Both the position numbers and the translations under genes were made by a program. A stretch of 27,533 nt of DNA from Oehlia diaphana. Lineage: Eukaryota > Glomeromycota > Glomeromycetes > Glomerales > Glomeraceae. Location: positions 124,768 to 152,300 of the forward strand of contig QZLH01000090.1 in assembly GCA_003833135.1 (NCBI GenBank), given 5' to 3'. This document shows, piece by piece, positions 22,427 to 27,533 of the stretch. How positions within the stretch are numbered: position 1 is the first letter of the stretch; every line of letters begins with the position of its first letter. Under the pieces are notes generated by a model. The model made no database searches and was not told where the DNA came from. It was given only the letters and a program-made list of their open reading frames with translations.

Positions 22427-24071
22427 AGCATTTACATATCGTACATGGCCAACAGATCTATTTCACGCCATGGATTCCAAGATAAGTTGATACATGAAAG
22501 TGTATTCCGGTTATTTATTACGTACTAGATTCATTTGTGAAGAGAGAATGGGCGTGACAAAAAATGGGGGAAGTACGTTAATACAAAAAATTAGGAGGAA
22601 TGTGTCGATCCAAAATCATGGGGGTTTTTGTGTTTACTAGAAAAGCCGATATTAAGTAAATATATGATGCTAAGAATGATTAACAAATAATCTCTGATTT
22701 CAGCTTACTATAAAGTGTGTATAAAATAGACATAAGACTATCAGAATTCTCCTTCGCCCACTCTTTTGCTTTCATATTTTATTATAACATTTCTATGTAC
22801 ACTTCATCGTTACAAAAAAATAGTAAATTAGTAGTTTACTGCAGAATTAATTATTAGTAGACAACAGGAGGAATAACGTGAGCGACTGCAGAGAAAATAC
22901 GAAGGGGCAGTTCTTCTATATTTTCTTTGGTATACCGTGAGATGTTCATTTGTGTAAACAGTTCTATAAGATTTCTTTTTTCGAAGAAGGTTTATTATGG
23001 TACTGTATGTGCTTAAGCATTATTTGTTAACGATGTGTAGAAAAAATGGAACCATGGGTGCCCATTGTTGTGTGGAGAACGGTAGAAGTTTTTCGACTGC
23101 ATTGTTATATTGGAAAATTTCTTATACGGGATAATCAGTTGAAGACTGCTCAAAGAGCAAAATCATCAGGTTCGTATTCTTCGGATTCCAATTATTTTAC
23201 ACATGGACAACGAATTTTTATCAATCATACTCAGAGGGTACGGAGTAGAAACAGCCCACATATAATAACTTGTCTTTAACTAAATTGCCTTTCATTCTTC
23301 ATATTTTTTATTTCGTTGTTTGATCCTCTAGATGTGAAAATAAAGTGGACATAGCACTTTTTTTTTGGTGCAGAAAAACTCTATTTCCCGATTTCTCCAT
23401 TATGTGTCTCATCAAAAAATTGACAGATTTAGTTGTTAATTGGGTTCGTATAAAAAATGTAAACTTCTTTATTATTATGTTGGCATCATTTATTAACAAT
23501 ACTTACTTCTTCCATCGCTACTCTACTATAGATCCGAAATTTTCTAATTGTGATCTATGCGATATAGACGAGACCCTATTTTGTGGTTATTAGTGTTAAA
23601 GGTAAAAAATTCAATACAAATAGCGATAGTTTGATAAATAGGTAATAAAATTAATAGTTATAACAAAATTAATTAGTTATCTATCCTATTGGGTATATTG
23701 CGTCCAGATGTAACTGCGATCTGTTAACAACTCAGATTTCATTTGACGTGTTAAAATGAAAGTCTATTGCGGGTTTGATTATCTTCTGATTTGTTGATGC
23801 GACACTAATAATAATAATACATACTCATTCATTTCTTCTGTTACAGAAACAAGTATCATATACACGAAAACACGCACGTTTTAAAACTTCTTTATTCTAC
23901 TTTTGATTTTTGTATTATACATGATAAAAGGTATCTTTATGATATAGCATGCGCATTATCACATGTCTTACAAATCATCATACTTTATGCCTCCAATAGA
24001 GAACGGGCGTCTCTCACTTTTATATGGATTCTTTGTTGAATCTCTATTTGGAAATCTATCATTCAGATATT
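22427..24071. other. Gene-poor region with scattered short frames
   Basis: Short frames at 23046-23279 (77 codons) and 23345-23593 (82 codons, ending in a CDLC...C motif) have coding-like composition but no domain I can name. They may be remnants of the same class of accessory gene as the neighbours. Nothing RNA-like was found. Confidence 0.35.
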
Positions 24072-24555
24072 TTACAAAAAAGTATTTATGCTATAATATT
24101 TCGTTTTATCATATGTAATATATGGAACGGAACCTATCGCAGACAAGAAGCAGATATGGTCCTTCCCATATCTAACTTCGTCGCCCATTTTAATTTTTCC
24201 AATTTTATATGCATTTTTTAATATATTCGGTCCTGTAAAATGATTAAATATAAGCTTAGCTCAAAGCAGGAAAAAAACCATGAAAAATAAATTATTCACC
24301 TCCTTTGTCATTAGACGATCAAATTCTTCACATAATTCATTTATTTCACCATTTTTCTCCCGAATCTGTTCATCTTTATCTCAAATCAGTCGCCTCTCGA
24401 TCACACGTGGCGAATTAATGATAATATGGGTACAACCTTCTTTCGGACGCTTTTCTTCATCATCCCAATAATCCACTATCTTTTCTTTAAGCTTATCTAA
24501 AGATTTCGCATTATCGTTCGGCAAGACGAGACTAGTTATTTGGGATCGATATTAT
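24072..24555 (-). pseudogene. Broken hypothetical gene, two exon remnants
   Basis: Reading the - strand, about 24555-24290 encodes a charged helical segment (including EKIVDYWDDEEKRPKEG and THIIINSPRVIERR). It is interrupted by TGA at 24381-24383 and then resumes in the same frame with KDEQIREKNGEINEL. A plausible intron (GT at about 24283, AG at about 24227) leads to a second open segment (KMGDEVRYGKDHICFLSAIG) ending at 24072. The protein family is unknown to me. The in-frame continuation after the stop shows that this was a gene. A single C-to-T change (CGA to TGA) would explain the break. Confidence 0.45.
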
Positions 24556-24698
24556 TCATTTGTTACATAAAAATGGGTTATAATGTGTAAATTATAAATT
24601 ATCTATTTTTGCGTGATACATTGTTCTATTAATGAATTATACATTAACAACTATACCTTGTATCAATGAAACGAAAATATCTGGACCAATTCATGAAA
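24541..24698. repeat. Diverged direct repeat, left copy (interrupted)
   Basis: Bases 24541-24570 and about 24641-24698 match the right edge of the window (27440-27533) in the same orientation and order. Shared words include TGTATCAATGAAA and ATCGATA. About 70 bp between the two parts is absent from, or replaced in, the right copy. Confidence 0.6.
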
Positions 24699-25265
24699 TG
24701 AGGTTTCCGCAGTATTCACTAACGAAATAAGAAGGCCGTGACCTCGGGTCACAGTCTCGTAGTTTGAAAAAAATCTCGTGACTTTCAATCACATGAACTA
24801 TGGAATTCCTGTTTCTTTCGTATAATGAAAAAAACTGAAAATAACCTTTTTTTACCCACGATATCCAAGAAATACACTTCACATTTCTGCATAGTATAAT
24901 CCTGAATTCGTTCATAACAAAACAAAGTATCTTCCAGGTATAATTCTATTGCTAATACGTTTAAAAAGAAACTCTTTTCCATTGTTGAGACAATAGTGGA
25001 GTTATGATACCTCGATATTAAAGTAAAAACTACGAAAAGACTACTTAAACAAGCATATTGTATATTCTGATATGTATCGGACTTGACGATTGGTGTTTGC
25101 GGCTAAGCCACTTTGTGAAATTAGTCCTATTGAAATTTCGGATTAACATTGATCCGAGTATATTAACTGTTAACCAGCCAACGAAAATAACAGATATTGT
25201 ATTTGAGCGCAAATTGCATATAATTTTTTTATTCTCAGTTTACTTTTGTCGTAGTTTTAACAATA
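24699..25265. other. Intergenic region with decayed coding-like stretches on the - strand
   Basis: Overlapping - strand frames at 24785-24982 and 24691-24915 look like pieces of one decayed exon upstream of the broken gene at 24072-24555. I cannot connect them with confidence. Confidence 0.3.
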
Positions 25266-25271
25266 ATGGAA

Positions 25272-25353
25272 TATGAGCCTTCTACTGAAACAGAGAAAAT
25301 ATGAGACTTTTACTAAAATAGACAAATATGATCTTTTTACTGAAACAGAGAGG
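25272..25353 (+). repeat. Three tandem 27/28-bp repeats at the 5' end of a gene
   Basis: Units start at 25272, 25300 and 25327, each beginning TATGA and containing TACT(G/A)AAA(C/T)AGA. Units 2 and 3 are 27 bp (9 codons, in frame). Unit 1 is 28 bp because of one additional A, so its frame differs from the rest. This affects the choice of start codon for the trihelix gene. Confidence 0.8.
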
Positions 25354-25814
25354 AGGGTTAATTGGTCAGACGAACAAATTTTAATGTTGCTTTCATTTTT
25401 AATGGAACGGAAAGTTGAAGCACAACAATTAGCGAAACGTGCCAATGTGAATGTGAAAACAAGACTTTGGAACGACGTGTCGGATATGTTTTTTAACAAT
25501 GGTTACCACTATTCTCCTAAACAGTGCTCGATAAAATGGAAAAATCTTAAACAGGACATTAAGGTAACTTTATTTCTTATTTCATACTTTAATGTCTTAG
25601 TAAAATACTAAACTAAACTGTTTAAAAAGGTAAAAGTCAATATAAAGCTGAAGTGGAAGAAATTCTTGGTGGAGGTCGTCCTAGTTTAACTTCAAAATCG
25701 CTGGATAGTAGTCATAAAAAACACCAAATGAAAGAAATGGACGACGATGAAGAAACGGACGACGATGAAGAAATGGAAAAGGATTTCGACAACGAGGAGG
25801 AAGAATGTATATAG
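25273..25814 (+). CDS. Trihelix/Myb-SANT-like DNA-binding protein, two exons
   Basis: Exon 1 (25273-25563, 97 codons) contains a Myb/SANT-like or trihelix domain. Three regularly placed tryptophans lie at W31, W66 and W89, with NWSDEQI at the first helix and SPKQCSIKWKNLK at the recognition helix. Such proteins bind DNA in the nucleus and are often linked to transposons or lineage-specific gene expansions. A donor GTAACT follows at 25564. A second open segment, about 25632-25814, encodes a basic stretch then an acidic tail (DDDEETDDDEE) and ends at TAG 25812-25814. The obvious AG at 25628-25629 joins the exons in the wrong phase, so either the splice model is incomplete or the gene has a frame error. 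An alternative ATG at 25266 is out of frame because of an additional A in the first tandem repeat. Confidence 0.6.
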
Positions 25815-25875
25815 TAATTTAGTTTTATTGTCGAAAATTTCCTACATATATTAAATAATGTCTTCATAAACTATA

Positions 25876-26955
25876 ATGACAGATCCCAGTCCTACGGATG
25901 TAGCAAATTTGGAATCCATATTAGTAAGTTTCTCCAATGCGGGTTTTGTTCCTAACGATATAACTCCTTGGGTGTCTTCTCTGTCTGATGAGGTGCTTGA
26001 AGAATCATCAGATGAGCAAATTATGCGGAGATGGATCGAATGGAAAAGCGATGATGCTGATACAGATATGGTTATAGGAACGGAAGGTAGAAATGAAGGG
26101 GATTCCGACGTAACATATCTTATGAAGTGGGGTTTAACACAGGAAGCTGCCACATATTTGCGGCAACAATTTTCTCTTGAGGAATGGTGCGAATATGATC
26201 TTCATTCGAGAATGATGTGGTGGGTCGAAGAAGGAAGAAATATTATGTTAGTTGTAACTACACTTTATCCAACAGTAAATCCTTTAGTCGGCGAATGGAC
26301 TGACGGAATTAATAATACTTCCACATATTATGTTTCTCCTGAGATTTCTCGGGAGGCTTTGAATGACGATAGCACAAATATTATCAACAATCTTTGTGTG
26401 AAAGCAAATTGTCCAGTGGGTGTTCTCAAACTCTTCCATGCGACAAGGTGGCGATATGTACAGGGAGTGCTGAATAGAATCCGTATTGGTTATAATTCTA
26501 GAAAAACAGACTTTAGCCCAGATCGAGCATTTTATACTACTACCGAATTTCACACTGCTCTTCGTCATTGTTATTACCGTAACAGTTCGGATGCAGCTAT
26601 TATAATATTCCTTCTTCCACACACACAAGTGATGAATTCAGCATACTATGTTTATTTGGGAGAAGAAGATTGGAGAGAAGTGGTAGTAAAATCTCGAAAT
26701 GGAATAGATTCAAGTGTGGTAGAGGGAAAATGGTTTATTCAAGGAAAACAATTATGCAATTCTCGAAAAGTCCAAGAAGTTTTTAGAGATCATGTGGGAG
26801 ATGAAGAAAGTAAGATAGATGAAGCTAAGAAAATAGCAAAGGCGCATAAACTACCACGGGACCAATTAGCAGTGATTCGTGATGACGGGGCCGATATTCT
26901 TAATTCTGCCATTAAAGGTGTTATAATACTTCCAAATACCAAAACTAATAATTAG
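25876..26955 (+). CDS. Protein with ADP-ribosyltransferase-like (DUF3990-like) C-terminal domain
   Basis: A single open frame of 359 residues; the ATG at 25876 lies 61 bp after the preceding gene. The N-terminal 120 residues are acidic with a tryptophan-rich stretch (WCEYDLHSRMMWWVEEG) and no known domain. Residues about 183-300 resemble the ADP-ribosyltransferase fold as in DUF3990: LFHAT with H188, DFSPDRAFYTT with Y220, and a later acidic-plus-Trp site at E263/E264-D265-W266. These would be the His-Tyr-Glu positions that bind NAD and transfer ADP-ribose. The carboxy end (residues about 325-355) is a further well-conserved-looking segment (LAVIRDDGADILNSAIKG). I recall close relatives as a multicopy Rhizophagus family without assigned function. 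No signal peptide is visible, so an intracellular role is more likely than secretion. The enzymatic assignment is by motif only and could be wrong. Confidence 0.6.
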   Translation: MTDPSPTDVANLESILVSFSNAGFVPNDITPWVSSLSDEVLEESSDEQIMRRWIEWKSDDADTDMVIGTEGRNEGDSDVTYLMKWGLTQEAATYLRQQFSLEEWCEYDLHSRMMWWVEEGRNIMLVVTTLYPTVNPLVGEWTDGINNTSTYYVSPEISREALNDDSTNIINNLCVKANCPVGVLKLFHATRWRYVQGVLNRIRIGYNSRKTDFSPDRAFYTTTEFHTALRHCYYRNSSDAAIIIFLLPHTQVMNSAYYVYLGEEDWREVVVKSRNGIDSSVVEGKWFIQGKQLCNSRKVQEVFRDHVGDEESKIDEAKKIAKAHKLPRDQLAVIRDDGADILNSAIKGVIILPNTKTNN

Positions 26956-27439
26956 GTCTTAAATTTAACATGTAGTCTCAGGTCCCGAGAAGTACAGTAA
27001 ATATACTACATTTTTCATTGGAAGCTTCCATAACACTACAATAATTGTTGTCTCAACCGTATCATAATATTGGATACTAACACATTGCTCTCAAGCTTTC
27101 ATCATTATGTAGTTTGCATTATTTTACTTTTCGTGATTCTGGAATGGACTATCACATGGAATCTCTGACTATACCTTTTGCTTTGTTCTTGGATAAACAA
27201 ATATATTTGTTAACCGATCCCTCCAAACTTTTCGAATACCAATTGCGAACACAATAATAGAAACTCTACTCTGTTCCGACATTTATTACACTCTTCCTAC
27301 ATTTATCGAACGGCATCATTGGTGTACTAAATAATAATTAGATGTCATGATGCCTGATCTATGGTCCATTTACGATGTGAAGGGCATTGCGAAGCAATGG
27401 GTGTTACAATATCTATTACACAATCAATTTTATATTATT
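26956..27439. other. Intergenic region with one tiny ORF and a small hairpin
   Basis: A 37-codon + frame at 27144-27257 (MDYHMESLTI start) sits in a longer open stretch without a start upstream. It may be an exon remnant. A perfect 6-bp hairpin with a GAA loop (CATTGCGAAGCAATG) lies at 27385-27399. Nothing else was seen. Confidence 0.35.
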
Positions 27440-27533
27440 TGGAATCGATAATATCCATTTGTTATGTAGAGTTTATTATAACTACAACTTTGTTGTATCA
27501 ATGAAATGAAAATAACGGGATCATTGCTTGAAA
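27440..27533. repeat. Diverged direct repeat, right copy, cut by the window edge
   Basis: Matches 24541-24570 plus about 24641-24698, with substitutions in roughly one base in five by eye. It continues to the last base of the window, so the repeat may extend further. Confidence 0.6.

Noticed and set aside
23345..23593. LINE reverse-transcriptase C-terminus (CDLC...C motif)
   Set aside because: Only one Cys-x-x-Cys pair, no His-x-x-x-x-Cys, and no reverse-transcriptase motifs nearby.
1..27533. CRISPR array, bacterial operons, ribosome-binding sites
   Set aside because: No regularly spaced repeats. Introns and gene content are clearly eukaryotic, so bacterial signals do not apply.

Overview
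The window looks like nuclear DNA of an arbuscular mycorrhizal fungus (Glomeromycotina; Rhizophagus irregularis or a close relative is my best guess). The reasons are strongly AT-rich DNA with long A/T runs, genes cut by short GT-AG introns of about 70-100 bp, sparse genes among decayed repeats, and several protein types I recognise from memory as multicopy glomeromycete families. I could not run a database search.

Layout. (1) 546-1300 and 2011-5856 hold two copies, on the + strand, of a WD40-like / ion-transport-domain channel gene. The left copy is a collapsed 3' relic. The right copy keeps all its introns but carries frameshifts and a stop codon. (2) 5857-7904 is mostly non-coding, with a possible hAT transposon footprint. 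(3) 7905-12458 (- strand) is a complete seven-exon P-glycoprotein-type ABC transporter. My splice model gives 4032 coding bases (1343 residues) with all NBD motifs intact. It is the best-supported gene here. (4) 12459-16181 is a repeat graveyard: an AGCT-rich repeat with a 34-bp palindrome, several inverted repeats and a MITE-like element. (5) 16182-18467 (+) and 18535-19248 (-) are two tail-to-tail genes 67 bp apart. The first encodes a DDE/RNase H-like transposase whose CxxC, HxxxxH, D and E residues are spaced almost as in RAG1/Transib. The second encodes an atypical one-finger C2H2-like protein. (6) 20540-22426 (+) encodes a protein with an archaeo-eukaryotic primase (C962R-like) domain whose catalytic residues look substituted. 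(7) 22427-25265 is gene-poor and holds a broken gene on the - strand. (8) 25273-25814 (+) is a trihelix/Myb-SANT-like protein, followed 61 bp later by 25876-26955 (+), a protein with an ADP-ribosyltransferase-like (DUF3990-like) C-terminal half. (9) The right edge carries a second copy of a repeat first seen at 24541.

These genes do not form one pathway. The only stable housekeeping-type gene is the ABC exporter. The rest is accessory material: expanded lineage-specific families, mobile-element proteins and possibly virus-derived sequence. The most interesting object is the convergent transposase/zinc-finger pair at 16182-19248, which may be a two-gene mobile element. I found no terminal inverted repeats for it by eye.
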